In this document: one piece after another, positions 13,801-28,800 of the stretch
Position numbering within the stretch: position 1 is the first letter of the stretch
How the letters are laid out: every line of letters starts with the position of its first letter
NCBI GenBank assembly: GCA_032433765.1
Contig: JAVIAB010000073.1
Location: 65,962,205-66,026,204, forward strand
Length of the DNA: 64,000 nt
Source: Megaustenia siamemsis
Taxonomy: Eukaryota > Mollusca > Gastropoda > Stylommatophora > Ariophantidae
Reading direction: 5' to 3'
Translations under genes and position numbers: made by a program
Notes under the pieces: generated by a model
The model's database searches: none
Told to the model about the DNA's origin: nothing
What the model saw: the letters and a program-made list of their open reading frames with translations, nothing else

Positions 13801-16800
13801 TTCTTCCTGAAAAATACTTCTTTCACTAAATCTTTCATATTTTCACTATAACATGTAATAGACATATATATTAGGCATCAAATTGAAGGAAAAAGGACAC
13901 AGATTCATAATCGGAAACAATATTTTGAAAAAGAATTGAAGGATACAAATTTAAACAATTAAGAATCAATATTTTTGTTAAAAAAATAAAAATAAAATAA
14001 TATTTAAAAAAATTGTACTCACCAACCCAAAGTGGGGGTCCATTTTAATCCAACAGTGCTACTAAAACTAAGACACTAAGATCACTATTACATTTAAAGT
14101 TCTCAGAACATAATTACTAGCTTTTTCTGCTGTTAATAATAATTCACGTTTGGGAGCGATATATACTTCACTGCTGCTAGCCATTTTTCACTTATAAACA
14201 CGAATCAGCTGATTGAAGACTTTAGAAAACAACACAAATTTTGACGATTTTGTGAACAAATTAAGCCCACGATGATCGACCAAAGCATGCCTAAAGACAG
14301 GAAATACTATTAGAGTTATATCCCTTGCGGATGTGGTAGCTTAACATGTGTAGTATTTACTATAACGAAAAAAAATTAAAGTAACCATGTCAGCGTTTGC
14401 TTGGCAAAATGTAAGTAAGTAGGTAACCATGACAGCATTCCAACGAACATTAAGAGTTAAAGTATCCAGAGTTACTGGGATTTTGCAAAATGAGAAAACT
14501 GGATCAGAAAAGATATATTCTGATGAACATAAAATAATCTATTCTGGAGGTACTGAACACCAAAGAGGAGTAGGTTTTATCTTAGATGCAGAAAGAGCAA
14601 GAACAGTGAAAGGCTTTACCCAATATCTGACAGAGTTCCTTTAGTGAAATTGAATGGAAAACCAATAGATATAAATCTTATTCAAGTTTATGCACCAACA
14701 GCAGACAGTCTAGAGGAAACAATTGATAAATTTTACAACGAGTTAAATAAGGCATTTCGTGAATGCAAACCACATGAAAACACCATAGTTCTAGGGGATC
14801 TTAACGCAAAAGTAGGAAAGAAAAGAGTTGAGGAAGTAGTTGGTCATTATGGCTTAGGCGAGAGAAATGAAAGAGGTGAGAAACTTATTGACTGGGCAAG
14901 AACAAACAACATGATGGCAGGAAACACCTGGTTTAAGCAACATCCAAGACGTCTGTGGACATGGAAAAGCCCAGGGGACAACGCACGTAATCAAATTGAT
15001 TATATAATGATAAGCAATAAATTTAGAAACCGTCTGGTGTGTGTGAAAACTAGACCAGGGGCAGATTGCAATAGTGATCATGTATTAGTTGGGGGAAAGC
15101 TTAGAGTAAAATTAAAAGCAACAAAACTAACTTCAGTTAACATCAAGTTAAATTTAGATTTACTCAAATCAGACAAGAAGTTGCAAGACAAATATAAAAT
15201 CACAATTCAGAACCAGTACAATGCAATAAGAAGATACAAAGCATTGATGAACAGTGGGAAATGCTAAAAGAATCAATGCAACAAACATCAAAAGAGTTCA
15301 TACCACCAGTGAGGACAAATTCAAGAAAGAAATGGATGACACAAGAGATTTTGTAGCTAATGGATACAAAAAGAAGAAATAAAGAAAATAAAGATGAGTA
15401 TAAGAGATTAAATAAAGAAATTGTAATAAAATGCAATGAAACGAGAAGAAGCATGGCTAAAAGAGAGATGCAAAGAGATTAAAATGCAGCAAAAAGGAGA
15501 TGCCAAAGCTATATACAAACAAATTGAAGAATTAACAGGAAGAAACACTTGATCAAAAACTGGATGTTTAAGATCAAAGGAAGGAGAACTGTTGATTGAA
15601 CAAGAAAGCATAAGGGAATGATGGACAGAATACATTAAAGATCTTTATAATGATGAACGAACAGGAGTAAATATAATGGATAAGGGAGAAGGACCAGAAA
15701 TACTCAAAGAAGAAGTGTAAGACACCTTGCGCAATATGAAAGCAGGAAAAGCTCCTGGACCAGATAATATAACTAAATAAGAGATTGAAGCCATGGGTGA
15801 TTTTGGAATAGAATAATAAAAAAAATATCGAATGATATCTACAACACGGACATATACCAGATGACCTGCTCAAATCAATATTCATAGCCCTACCAAAGAA
15901 ATCTGGTGCGATTGAATGCAATGATCATCGCACAATAAGCCTTATGAGTCACGTGACTAAGATATTACTAAGAATTATCATGTGAAGAGTGTGAAACAAA
16001 ATCAGTCCAGAAATTAGTGATGAACAGTGTGGTTTTGTTAGAGGTAAAGGAGCAAGCAATGCCATATACATCATAAGATCTTTAGTAGAAAGAGCCATAG
16101 AGGTGAAAACAGATCTATACCTATGTTTCATAGATTATACCAAAGCATTTGACAAAGTAAAGCACCAAGAAATAATCAAAATTTTAGAAAGCATAAACGT
16201 AGACAGCAAAGATCTAAGAATAATAAAGAACATGTACTGGCAACAAACAGTGGCCATAAGAACTGGAAACCAATTGGGAATGTTTCAATAAATAAAACGG
16301 AGTGTTAGGGAAGGTTGTATGCTGTCACCAGATTTGTTTAATATTTATAGTGAGATTATTTTAAGATCCATAAGGGACATGCCTGGAATAATAATTGGAG
16401 GTCATAATATAAATAATCTAAGGTATGCTGATGATACAGTCTTAATCGCTAAGAGTGAAAATGAGTTACAAGAAATATTAGACATAGTGAAAGAAAGCAA
16501 AAATAAAGGACTCAGCCTTAATAGCAAAAAGACAGAAGTAATGGTAACAACAAAGAAAAAGACATCACCTCAGTGCAAAATAAAGACAAGTGGAAAAATA
16601 TTAAAACAGGTAAATGAATTTAAATATTTGGGTACTTTGTTAACCTCAGACGGAAGATGTACAAAAGAGGTGAGATGCAGAATGGCTCAGGCAAAAGCAG
16701 CTTTCCAAAAAATTAGGAAGATACTATGTAATCCATTTTTGACAATAGAAACAAGAAAAAGAGTTCTTAAATGTTATGTAGAGCCAGTCTTAACATATGG

Positions 16801-19800
16801 ATGTGAATAATGGACAATAGGACAACAGACAAGAAAATCACTGGAGTCTGTAGAAATTGGTTTTACAGAAGAATGTTGAGAATACCATGGACAGCTAAGA
16901 AGAGTAATGAAGATGTTCTGAGAGAGGTCAAAGCAAAAAGAGAGCTAATTTCCAATATTAGGAAGAAACAATCATCATTTTTTAGCCAAGTAATGAGAAG
17001 AGAACAACTGGAGTATATTGTAACAACTGGAAAAATTGAGGGATGAAGAGATAGAGGGAAGCAAAGAAAAACAAATAAAAGACAGCTTAAGAGAATGGCT
17101 TGGCAGAAGGTCAACAACAGAAATGATAAATAGCTGCCGAGATCGAAGGTTGTGGAGAGACATGACCATCAGTAGGCCCGGTACTTGATGATGATGATAA
17201 GTTGTTTGTGGTGTACTCTATCAAAAGCTTTGGTGTAGTTTATGAAGCAGGCATACATTGGTTTGTTTACTTCTGTGTACTTTTTGAATAATGTTCTTAT
17301 GCAGAATATGGCTTCTTTTCTCCCGATATTTTTCCTAAATCCAAATTGCTGCTCATCTAATTCAGTATTGATTTTATTCTGAATCCTTCCTTGTATAACT
17401 TTTAGCAAGATTTTTGTAACATGGCTCGTTAGGCTTATTGTTCTAAAGTCACTGCATTCAACTGCACCATTCTTTTTTAGGCAATGCAATGAAAGTTAAT
17501 GTTTTTAGTTCATTTGGTATGTATCCTGTGTGGTATATGTCGTTGCATAGGTCTGTAATCACTTCAATGCCCAAATCTTCTAGTGCCTGTATCATCTCTA
17601 TCTGTATGCTGTTAGGTCCTGCTGCTTTTTCCTTTTTCATTGTTTTTATAGCTTTTTCCACCTCAGATTTTAAGATTTTATAGCCTGATGTACATTTTAT
17701 AACTGGTTTCTTGTCCCTTTGATCATGAAATAGTTCTGTTTTATATTCCTGCCAACTATCTATAATATCTTTATTGTCCGTTAGCATTTGTCCTTTTTGT
17801 CTGCAATGCCTCCACCTTCTGTGGCTTTTTTATTTTTATTAGTCATTCTCTTTATTTCAATGTGCATTCCTCTTAAGTCTTGTTTGCTTTCCATAGTTTC
17901 TATTTCTATACATTTTTGGCTGAGCCAGTCTTCTTTTGCCTTTTTGCACATTTTGCGTATTTCATTATCTATTTTATTGTATTAGGCAGTGTTCTTCGCT
18001 TGTCTCCTTTCTTCCATTTTTTTCTAAGATTGTGTTAGTTATCCAATTTTGTTTTTTGTTCTTTTCTCTTTTGGGTAAGGTGTCGCAGGCTTCTTGTATG
18101 CTTTTCTTTATGCATTGCCATTTGGTTGTTACTTTTTCATCAGGATTTTCTCTTCTGTATTGTTCAATTCCTTCTTCTAGCAGCTTCTGGTATGTGTTCT
18201 TTACTTGTATTGTATAGATATTTTAATATCTTTTTGATTTAAAGCTTTTATATCTAGTGGATTTGTTGATGAATTAGACTTTTGCTTGTTTCTCTTTAGT
18301 TTGATTTTCATTTTAATAATTACAGGATTGTGATCTGATTCAATATCTGCACCTGGGTAGGTTTTGGCTTTCTTTACGCTGTTACGGAATCTTTCTTTTA
18401 TCATTATGTAATCTATTTGATTCCTCTTCTTATCTCCAGGGCTTTTCCATGTGTGTAGTTTCCTTTTCTCTTGCTCAAAGTAGGTGTTACATATTATCAG
18501 CCTGTTTTCTTCACAGAATTGTATTAATCTTTCGCCTCTGTCATTTCTTTTTCTTAAACCATGATTTCCTATAATAGTCTTATATCTACCTTTTCCTACT
18601 TTAGCGTTCCTGTCACCCATTACAATCAAGATGTCTGAAGATTTCACTTGCTTCATAACTTTTTTTAGGTTTTCATATTTATTGCATCTATTTGTTCATC
18701 TGTGTAGTCTTGAGTAGGTGCATATGTCTGTATTATTGCTATGTCGAATGGTTTTGCTTTCAACTTGACTAGTATAATTTTATGTATGTCCAGTGGTTAC
18801 TTATATATTTTTGTAGCTCTCTTTTTATCAGTATTCCCACCCCCCGTTGATGTTCTGTTGTGTTTCCTGAGGATATATATGTATATTTTTCGTCCTCTAT
18901 GTACCAACATTCTTTACATCTTGTCTCTCATATGCCTAAAATATCTATATTTATTCGTTCTGCTTCTTGAATCAGATTTTCCATTTTCCCTTCTTGATAT
19001 AGAGTCCTAACATTCCAAATACTCATTTTAAAATCTTTTCTCCGACATAAGTTCGAATTCCTCTCCATGGCTTCCTTTGGACTAGTACGTGATGAGGCTC
19101 CAATCTCTTTCACGGTGGTCAGACACATTCGTCTTTTGTGTCCTGAACATGCCGCTTCAAAGTATGGTGGAAATAAATCAAAATGTGAATACTAGAAGTT
19201 CATCTTCAGAGACATGATGCAGCCAAGTCTGTTTTAGAAGAAGTTCTACAATGTTCTGGTAGTTATCTTTTTTGTTGTTTTCAATATATTTTTTCCCACT
19301 GACAGATATGCTACCCATTTAGACTTCCTGTTTCTTGCCCTGCTACACGCAAATAAACTTGTCTGCAAAAAGTTTACACATTTTGGGAGCAACACCCTCC
19401 TTTATTTTAACTTCAATCATTCTTGGACATATTTTTGATGAGGTACAGGAAAAAAAGCCTCTCCTGTTTTATCCATTGCCTTGATAAAGTTTTTCATCAT
19501 AAGACCCACCTTAGTATGCAAGGGCAGCAACAAAATCTTACTGGTGTCTACAAGAGGTGTTACATCTAGGCTGTAATGATTGCCTGATTGGCCGATCCTT
19601 TTTGAGGTAGTGGTCATTTCTTGCACAACTACCCGAATTACAGAGAAAGCAATGGTGTTGACGTATCAACCCTGATGTCCAAGCAAAAAGTAACTACTGA
19701 TGCTGATCATTGTTTAAGCACATCAAAAGCTATTTAATTTTTCAGATGTTTCTTTCATATGAACTGCATGACCAACTATAATTGAAGGTAAAACACCTTC

Positions 19801-22800
19801 TATCTATCTGTCTGTCTGTCTGCCTGACTACCTGCCAGCCTGCCTGCCTGTCTGTTGGTCTGTCTAATCTATATATCTGTCTAATCTATCTATTGTCCTT
19901 TCGAGCCGAAGACAGCATATAGGACAGAATCACAATCTATCACAATCTCAAAACAGAAATCTTGCATGCCAAAATGGTACATATTGCAGAGATCACTACT
20001 TCTAAAATCTATGGTTCTGTTTTCATAACAATACTTTTTACAATGACAGCTTGTCAAGCCACCAATCAACCTCCTCAGTCACCTCTTACAACATGTCTGG
20101 AAGGTCACAGTGTCATTATTCTTTACTTCCCTCATAATGAGGCCCCTGTAACTATATACTGTATATCTACAGACCTTAAATACAAAAACCAGAAGTGTAT
20201 ATCTTGGAAACTAGACCCAATCCACATTTTTTATGTTATTTTCATTTTCAGGGCCACAAAATTAGTTAAAATTAATCATTTTTATGTTTGAAGCTTGTGT
20301 CATTGACCAGTGAATGGCCCAGAATGAGTTAAAAATGTCAATGAATGTCATAATCGCAACAAAAAAAATAAAAAAGAAAAACCCAAATATAGTTTTGTAG
20401 AGCTTTTGTCACATATTTTCTTCCATATTATCTTTAAGTAAATATATGGAATTTTCAGATACTGAATTTTGTTGATGTTAACTAAATGACCACTGGCTCT
20501 TTAGTCTAGTTTCCTGTGAAGTAGTCTCAGGTCTCCTTGTGAATGAATACACTTATTTCCAGTAGTCTTGCCATTAATAGAAGAACCTATTGAGATTGCT
20601 TTGTGAGATTACCCACATTTGTCATGTGTTCATTTAAATCTCCTGAAACTCATAAATTTGGTAATCCTTCAATTTTTTCTTTGGATGTGGGAAAAAGAAG
20701 TTGTGGGAAGTAAGGTCAGGTAAATAGGAGGGCGTTGAAGCAAAAAAAAATGTGGTGTTTTGCCAAAAATTAGTTTGTTTTGATATACATGTGTGCAAAG
20801 GACATTGTCATGGTGAAGATCCAATTGCTAGTATGCCACTTCTCAGTGCAATATCTGCACACAACATCATGGAGGTCGTTGTAAGATGGCTGTGTAGAAT
20901 TCTTTATAAATTGTCTGCTCTCTAGGGGCTCATTTATGATGAATTAGTCCATTATTGTCAAAGGTCTTGCTTTGAACTTCATCTGCCATGCTTTCTTCAG
21001 TTTAGCAGATGATGTTGTTCTCCTTTGAGGTGACATTAGCTTTGTTTCCAGGTCATACCCATGCACCCAGGTTTCATCGCCAGTGATTATCGATGACATA
21101 GAGTTGTGATCAATGTGGGCTCACATCAGTGATCATTGATCAGTGCAAATTAACAGGAAATAAATTTTGCTGACACACATCTCATACCAAATTATTTAAT
21201 TAGAACTCTATGGCAAGTAGCAACTACTCCTACATCCTCTGATACCTCTGTGATTGTTAGACATCAGCTAGTGCAAATGATTTCTCACACATTGTAAAAC
21301 AGTCACAACAGTGTAGAAACTATCTGCCAGAGTGATGGTCATTGTCAACAATCAGTACCCACTTTTGAAGCTGGAAAACCACTCAAATGTCTTTGATTGA
21401 CTTAGACAGAATTCACCAAAAGCTGATTGTAGCTTTTCATAAATTTCAGCACTAGTTTTCTCAAGGTGAATACAGAAATCATTGCACATATGTTGTTTAA
21501 TTCTTTGTGGAGGTCCGTTTCCAAGATAGTGGATCTAGTCAACGTTCTCTTGATCGCTGCAGAAAGTGCATTCGGGGTCTGATTAATTTCGGTTTTCCAT
21601 TGCATTTTTCTGCATTAAAGTCAAAATGATGATCTACTTATTACGTCGGCGCCGATAAAGTGGAGTCGTATGCCGGCAATATTCCCTTTTCAACAAATAA
21701 AGTTTTGTTAATGCAACTTCCACCATCTAATCTTGATCTGCGCTTTATAAACGTCACATTGGTGCTTTTCATGACCGTTGTTGGATTTGCTTGGCGCAAG
21801 TTATTTACATATTACTCATTAATGTGAACTGCTTCGTCAGCCGCAGTTTTATCTCTTTAGAGAATTTGCACCGTGTTTTGTTCGTCATAGACTGCATTCA
21901 CTAGAGTAATCAGAAATCTAATGGGTGTGACATTGTTGTGTGTGCTGCGTCATCATAATGGCTCATCGTATATCCCTAGACCAGCCATACGCTAATTTAC
22001 AGTCTGTTGTTTGATGTGCGACAGGGATAATCTGATGACTAACTGTGTGTTTATATGTTCGGAATTGGAGTCAACAACGATGGCTTAACATCATCAAGCG
22101 CTATACATTTGTTAAAAATATGACGATCATCATTTTCTGGAGGACGTGAACTTCCAGTATATGGTGGATAGGTGTTGAAGGCTATGCATGAAAAGTGTTC
22201 CTTGTTGCAGTTTCCTCATATTCCAAGTCCGGCTTGTTGCAGGAGCTACTGAGTTGAGTGCTCTGTGCACACTGTGAGCTGTGTGTCTCATCTGTTTTGA
22301 TCATGTTTCGATACTCCATTTGTTTACAATGAATGATGATATCGTATGTCAGGGAACAGTTGATTGTGTTCACTTTCTGCCTTGTTTCGCTTTATGTCTT
22401 TTGGCATGTGCTGAGACTGCTGCGATGGGGACTACAGTTACCTTTCTTTGTTTTGGAAATGAGATATTAATTTGGATGATTATGCTGGCACGGGCGGTTA
22501 AGCAATTATGGATTTTAATTTGTTTACAGTGATACCGGGGCCTTCCATAACCAAATAATCAAGGCTATGTTTAATTCTTTTCATCCGTTGTTGAAAAACT
22601 GCCAGAATCTGCAGTTATGCGTTCAATTGGCTGCTTGTGCAGTGTGCATGCCTGAAGAACATGAGTTAAAATTTTGCACATACACTCAGAAATTGTTACT
22701 ACAAGTCATGCCTTGATGCCAGTTCTTTGAATATTATAGTACATTATAATTTAGTCCTAGAACATTATGAATAATACTCATGGATTTACACAAAAATAGA

Positions 22801-25800
22801 ACTTACATGACAGTTCTTTAATTTCATGAAATATAAATTTAAGACATGCTTTTTGTATTATAATGTAGGAGGAATGTCTTGCAAGGCCAGAAACTTCTGT
22901 AACAGAAACCCATGTTTGAACAATGGGACTTGTGTCTCCGGTGCAACTTCTTTCACATGTACATGCCCATCTGGATTTACAGGCTCCCTATGTCAACATA
23001 ATATTAATGATTGTAAGAACAAACCTTGTGGAGATAAAGGGCAGTGTCAGGACCTGGTTGGAAGTTTTAAATGTAACTGTACTGGTACAGGTTTTGAAGG
23101 TATTTAAAGTCACTTTTTCCACAGGTTTATTCTAACTATATTACAATATGACCAATTCTTTTGTTTGAACTGTTATTATTCACAGTACAAGCGAATTATG
23201 CACAGTACTACATGCAACTATATTCCTATTTTTTTTGTATATATATATATTATCTTATCTTCAGTGACACACAATTTTAGCATTTCACATATTCACATTG
23301 CAACAGTTATTTCATAAATTCACTTTTAGGCTGTTTATTAATAAGACTTTAAATGATCAATTTCTTTAGAAACCTTCTGGTAGATGATGTAGTTCTATGC
23401 ATCTCAGATCTGTTCTTTACATCTCTTTGCTCCATTTTTCCATTTATTTTTCCTGTTATTACAAATTGTTTCTAGTTTCCTTTATTAATATATATCTTCT
23501 AACTTGATCTTGCTTGTTTCCATTATTCTTTTATATTTATCATTTGATTCCTCATTCTAATAGATAGGGACTGATTAGAATAGTCATGGAGTGCTGGCTT
23601 CTTGATGCCGAACATCAGGCATCAAAGTTCACTCACCCATGCCAGTTAACTCAGCTGGAAAAGAAAGTATGTACCTGGCCATTGGTCAGGGATTAAGCAT
23701 CCGAGGAGAGATCACTGGTCCACACTTCCTAAAAAAGACATTAGAAGTGAAGACTCTACATCAGTACTGACTATTTTGATGGACCCTTGTGTTTGGTTTG
23801 AAGTATACTATACACTCTGTTCCCTGAGATAAACAAATTAATGAATAAAAAGTAGCACATAAATGCACAAAAATTCAAAACCTGTTTAGAAAAATAACAA
23901 TTTTATTAACAATTTTCCACAGAGAAATAATTTTTATCAAATCTTTGATCATTAGCATTGGTTTCGGTAGGGGTTATCAATTGCCATGATGCACATATGT
24001 GATGTAGTTTTTAGCTAATTGGCAATACATTAAATTTAATAACCAGTTGTCGCCAATTGGTTACACAATGGCACTATCAAACAAAAGGAGGAAGGTAGGT
24101 GCAGAATTTTGTATTTTTCAGAAAAGATAGATTGGATTATTTCTTTATTCTGTAATGCGTTAAGCCTGTGTGTTTAATATGTAATGAAAATATGCTCTTA
24201 AAGAGTACAACCTGAAACATCACTTTCAATCCATACATGAAAATTGCATTTCACTGGAAGGACAAGTTAGGCAGGACAAAATAGCACTTTAAAAAAGTCT
24301 TTGGAAGGTCAAAAAAGTGTTTTGAAGCAGCTGATAAAGTGCCTTGTCCTGATAAGAGTTGTTAATTACACATAGTAATTTAATCACACTGGACTATTGG
24401 AAGATGCATAGATAGCATGGAGAAAGATGTCAAAATAATGTCAAAAGTGCTTGCATTAGAGTTCATAGCTATCTCAGTCGCCTTAGATGAGTTAATTGAT
24501 CTGACAGAAACAGCACAATTAATCTATTTTAGGGGCATTGACAAATTCTTAAGCATTACGGAGGACATATTAGCGTTACAGCCACTCAAAGTCGCCACAA
24601 CAGGCGAGGACATTTTCAAAGCATTGGAGCTCACTCTTAAAGATTTAGGGTTAAATTGTTATGGAGGGAACCACTAAACACAATTGAAACAAGACAATTG
24701 GGGCATGTTAAAAAGACACAGCAGCCTACTAAAAGTAATCTCGGAAGGAAAAATAACAGATAAAAGAGGAAGAGGTAGACCAAGACTAACATGGATGAGT
24801 AACATCAGAAGAGGGATAAGTCAGCCTATGATAACTTGCACTATCAAAGCAAGATACAGAGCCGAATTGGTGCTCCATGGTAGCCAACCTTCAATGCGAA
24901 GATGGCACTCAATGATGATGATGGTTTATGGAGTGACAACAGATGGATACATCGGCTTTGACTTGTCAAAAGTCAGGCCTGGTTGGCAAAATAAATCCCA
25001 ATTATTAGATATCAGAATAAGTTATCTTGATGTTTCATTCTTAGTTGTATTATTCACCAAGAAAATATATACACCAGATTGTTTAAAGCTGCTAATGCTA
25101 ACATCATGCCAATCATGGTATTGTTTGTCAATTTTATAAAGGAAGAGCTTCAACCATTGTCAGTTTCAAGAATTCCTTCATGACATTGATTCAGAGTAAG
25201 GCAATCTTCTTTACTATTGTGAAGTACCCTGGTTAATCGAAGGGAAATACTGGAAAGATTTTATGACTTACATGCTGAAGTAGAATTTTTCATGGACATG
25301 TAGTCTGGTCAAAGAATTATTGGACCCTCAGTGGATCTGCCAGCTATCATTTTTGGTTGACAGAACTCAACATTTTAATGACCTTAATCTCAAGTTACAA
25401 ACACAAGGACAACTGAAGCACAAATTTTGCAGGCATGTCAAAGCTTTCCAGAAAAAAAATTGAAATGTTGGAGAGTAATCTGCGAGAAGGAAATACTAAG
25501 TTTTTTGTAGACTTGGAGAGCAAAAGAAATCTCTTATTAATTTCATTAGCTTTAATTTAAATTAAATTATATTATTATTAAATTTAAAAATGAAAAGATA
25601 ACTATTAAACACAATTCAAACAAAGTAAATGTGATTTTTATGCCATGTTAAAAGACATACCAGTGTACTAAAAGTAATTTTGGAGGGGAAAATACAAGGT
25701 AAAAGAGGCAGATGCAGACCAAGACTAACATGGATAAGTAACACCCAAAGATGGACAAATTAGCCTATAACAACCTGTACCATCAAAGCAAGAGACTGAG

Positions 25801-28800
25801 CAGAATGGCACTCCATGGTAGCCAACCTTCATTGTGGAGATGACACTTGATGATGATATGATGATGATGTTTATTAAATTAAACGCCATTAATGATATTT
25901 ACTGGCAGTTTATGTTTCAAAGATTTTTTGATGTGCAATGAACAAGGCTAGAATGTTTCTCAGCATCATTTGATATAGATGTAAATGCTGTTCTAGCAGA
26001 AATACAAATGGAAGTTACTGACTTGCATGAACAAAATATTCTTAAATCAAAGTGAAGGGACTCTAAGACACTCAACCACATGACTAATATCCAGCAATTA
26101 CATCAAATGGCAAAAAAGTTACTTCCTTGTTTAGTAGCACTTATGGTTGTGAATAATATTTTTTTTAATTAACGAAATCAAAAGCAATAAATCGATTAAG
26201 TTACATCAATTTAGGAAATACACTATGCATTGTTGTTAGTCAAATACCGGCAAACATGGACAAGCTAGTACGTGACGTTTAGGTACAACCCTCTCATTAA
26301 ACTGGTAAGCTTTCTATTTAGAATTTATTTTTTAATTCCACTCCCAACCCCCTCCCTCTTTTCCCCTTTTCGGTCTCACCCCTATCACTTTCATCCCACT
26401 CTCTTACATTACAATAGCTTATGAATGTAAATCATGGGCACTTTTTTTTTAAAAACTAATAGATAATTTAATTTATAGCAATTTAGAACAAGATTTGGCA
26501 GAATAGTAAACTTGCATTGGCTTCATATCTCTGAACTCCAGGTGACAGCTGCAATATTCAGGTGAATAATTGTGCCTCCCAGCCTTGCAGTGTTAATGGT
26601 ACAGATATATGTCAGAATTTGGTCAATGCCTATAAGTGCCTCTGTAAAGCTGGTTACACTGGCAAGAATTGTGAGGTATTTATAACATGTTTCTAAGTAT
26701 CTAAACCTAAATAAACTAAATATTTGTTAATTGTAGTGCCGCTGTGGAAAGAAGAACCATTATTTATTATATTAACATTATAACGTTAGATTAGGGGAAA
26801 TGATTTTGAAAGTTAACTACTATTTTATTTTAGTTTTATTCAAGTGAAATGTTCAACAATAGTTCTGCACCATTATCACTCAAAGTGAGTAGCAGGACAA
26901 ATTTCTGGTGTATTTTCTCTGTGTGTTTGAAATTGAATTATATAAATGTGTGTAGCATTCATCATGAACTAACCATGCAACCAACAATCACATCTATAGT
27001 AAAAGTAAAGTACCCCCGTCACGCCAAGTGGCGTATAGGGAAATATGGTGTTAGTGACCCTATATTTTACAGACATTCAGCACATGATTTTTGGGGTAAT
27101 GTGGTCAGTATTACGCCCGTGCTGCTTTACTTTCCCAGAAAAAAATCCGGTGCCCATTTAAGGCTGGGTGAAAATCACATCTATAATGTAGGAAAAAAGG
27201 TGGCATAGGTTGGTCATGTGACGAGCAGAGATGAAAAGAGCATCGCAAAACAAATCTTCAAATGGTATCATCATCATGTGCTATACTGGTTGGCGTGAGG
27301 CGATTATGTCCTTCCACAATTCTATATCCACAGTACATAATATTTTAATTCTGTTGTTAACTGTTTTCCATGCCATGACACCAAGCTATGCAGTATCTTT
27401 TCTCTTTATCGTCCGTGATCTCGCTTTCCCTCTATTTTACCAGCTGTAACCAAGTATTCCGACTTTCCTCTTCTCATGATGTGCCAGAAAAAATGTTGAT
27501 TGTTTTTTTCTTATGTTTCTTAGGAGCTCCCTTTTTGTGTTGATCTCTTTGAGAATTTCCTTGTTGGTCTTTTTAGCTGCCCAGGGAACTCTCAACATTC
27601 TTCTGAAAAATCCCATCTCAGTGACCTCTAATCATCTTTTCATTTGTTTGTCTACTGCCCATGATTCACTTCCATAGATAAGAATTGACTCTGTATAGCA
27701 CCGATAAACTCTCTTTCTCACTTCTATTTGATATAGACCTGTTGCAGAAGACATTTTTCATTTTCTGAAATGCTATTTTGGCCTGAGCTATTCTGCTTTT
27801 GATTTCTGTGGTGCTTCTTCCGTCTGATGTTATTATGGTTCCCAAGTATTTAACACTCTGCACTTGCTTTAGATTTGTCCCATTTATTTTTATGGTGGTG
27901 ATGATTGTTTTTTCAATATGACAGATATGATCATCAAATGGTATACAATAGGCAAACAAACAAAAATTATCAATTAGAGAAATTCTAAGATGGACAATGA
28001 GCATTGACTCTGTTGCTGAGACTGGGATTCTTGCACAGAAAAGGGATTTGTGGTGATGCACACTGTGAGCCCTGTGTAAAATCTGAGAGAACTAGAAGGA
28101 TAATAATAGCAATTCATTGAATTTGGAGAGATAATTTACATTTTTGCCCTGTGTGTCTGAGAGGTACATACTAATGAATGTTTTTGTCATAATTGATTGT
28201 CAGTGTAACTTTTTCAAACCAAAAGTCTCAACCTTGTCTTAGTTTAATGTTAAAAAAAAAAGACTTTTCTATTAAATTTTTTCATGTCTTGCAACTTTTC
28301 AGTAATACATTAGTTTTTCCTGTTAGACTGACATTAATGAGTGTGACTCAAGTCCCTGCTTGCACAATGCTACTTGTGTCAATATGGAGAATAACTATAC
28401 GTGTTTGTGTCCTGCTGGATGGCTGGGCAAAACTGTGAATCTGAGAGCAAGATCTGCACTTCTACCACTTGCCTCAATGAGGCCCCATGTTACGACTATT
28501 TCAATGGCTATATTTGCAAGTAAGTGTTTATTTCTATAACCTGTGTAGATTTGTTAAAACCATTTTGTTGTAACATCTTAACACATTCTGGATACATTGC
28601 CTTCATTTGAATAGTTTCATTTCAGAGGTAAATAAATTAATATCTTTGATTTAGAATTTGAATGACTCTAATTACCTCCCAATCAGATAACCTGTACACT
28701 AGTCTTATATCAATCAACTACAGCAGTTCTCAAGCCATCTTATCTCTTGATTACTCTTGTCATAATTATTCTTACGTTTTTTTGTAATATCTACTGAACC

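Larger units (their letters stand above)
24068..26190 (+). pseudogene. hAT-family transposase pseudogene (GTF2IRD2/ZBED-type)
   Basis: A start [18 protein letters not shown] is followed by a degraded zinc-finger region ([10 protein letters not shown]). Then come [40 protein letters not shown] and [11 protein letters not shown], and after the first insertion YGVTTDG. Later pieces are [20 protein letters not shown] and [30 protein letters not shown]. These follow the order of the GTF2IRD2-like hAT transposases. It has several stops and frameshifts and two LINE-D insertions. Terminal inverted repeats were not found. Confidence 0.85.

Noticed and set aside
14644..15267. Host gene for a craniofacial development protein 2-like nuclease
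   Set aside because: The frame is the endonuclease of an RTE element, continuous with a degraded RT and an ATG-type tail.
24417..24677. Functional host gene of GTF2IRD2/ZBED type
   Set aside because: Frames are broken and two LINE insertions interrupt the sequence, so it is a transposon relic.
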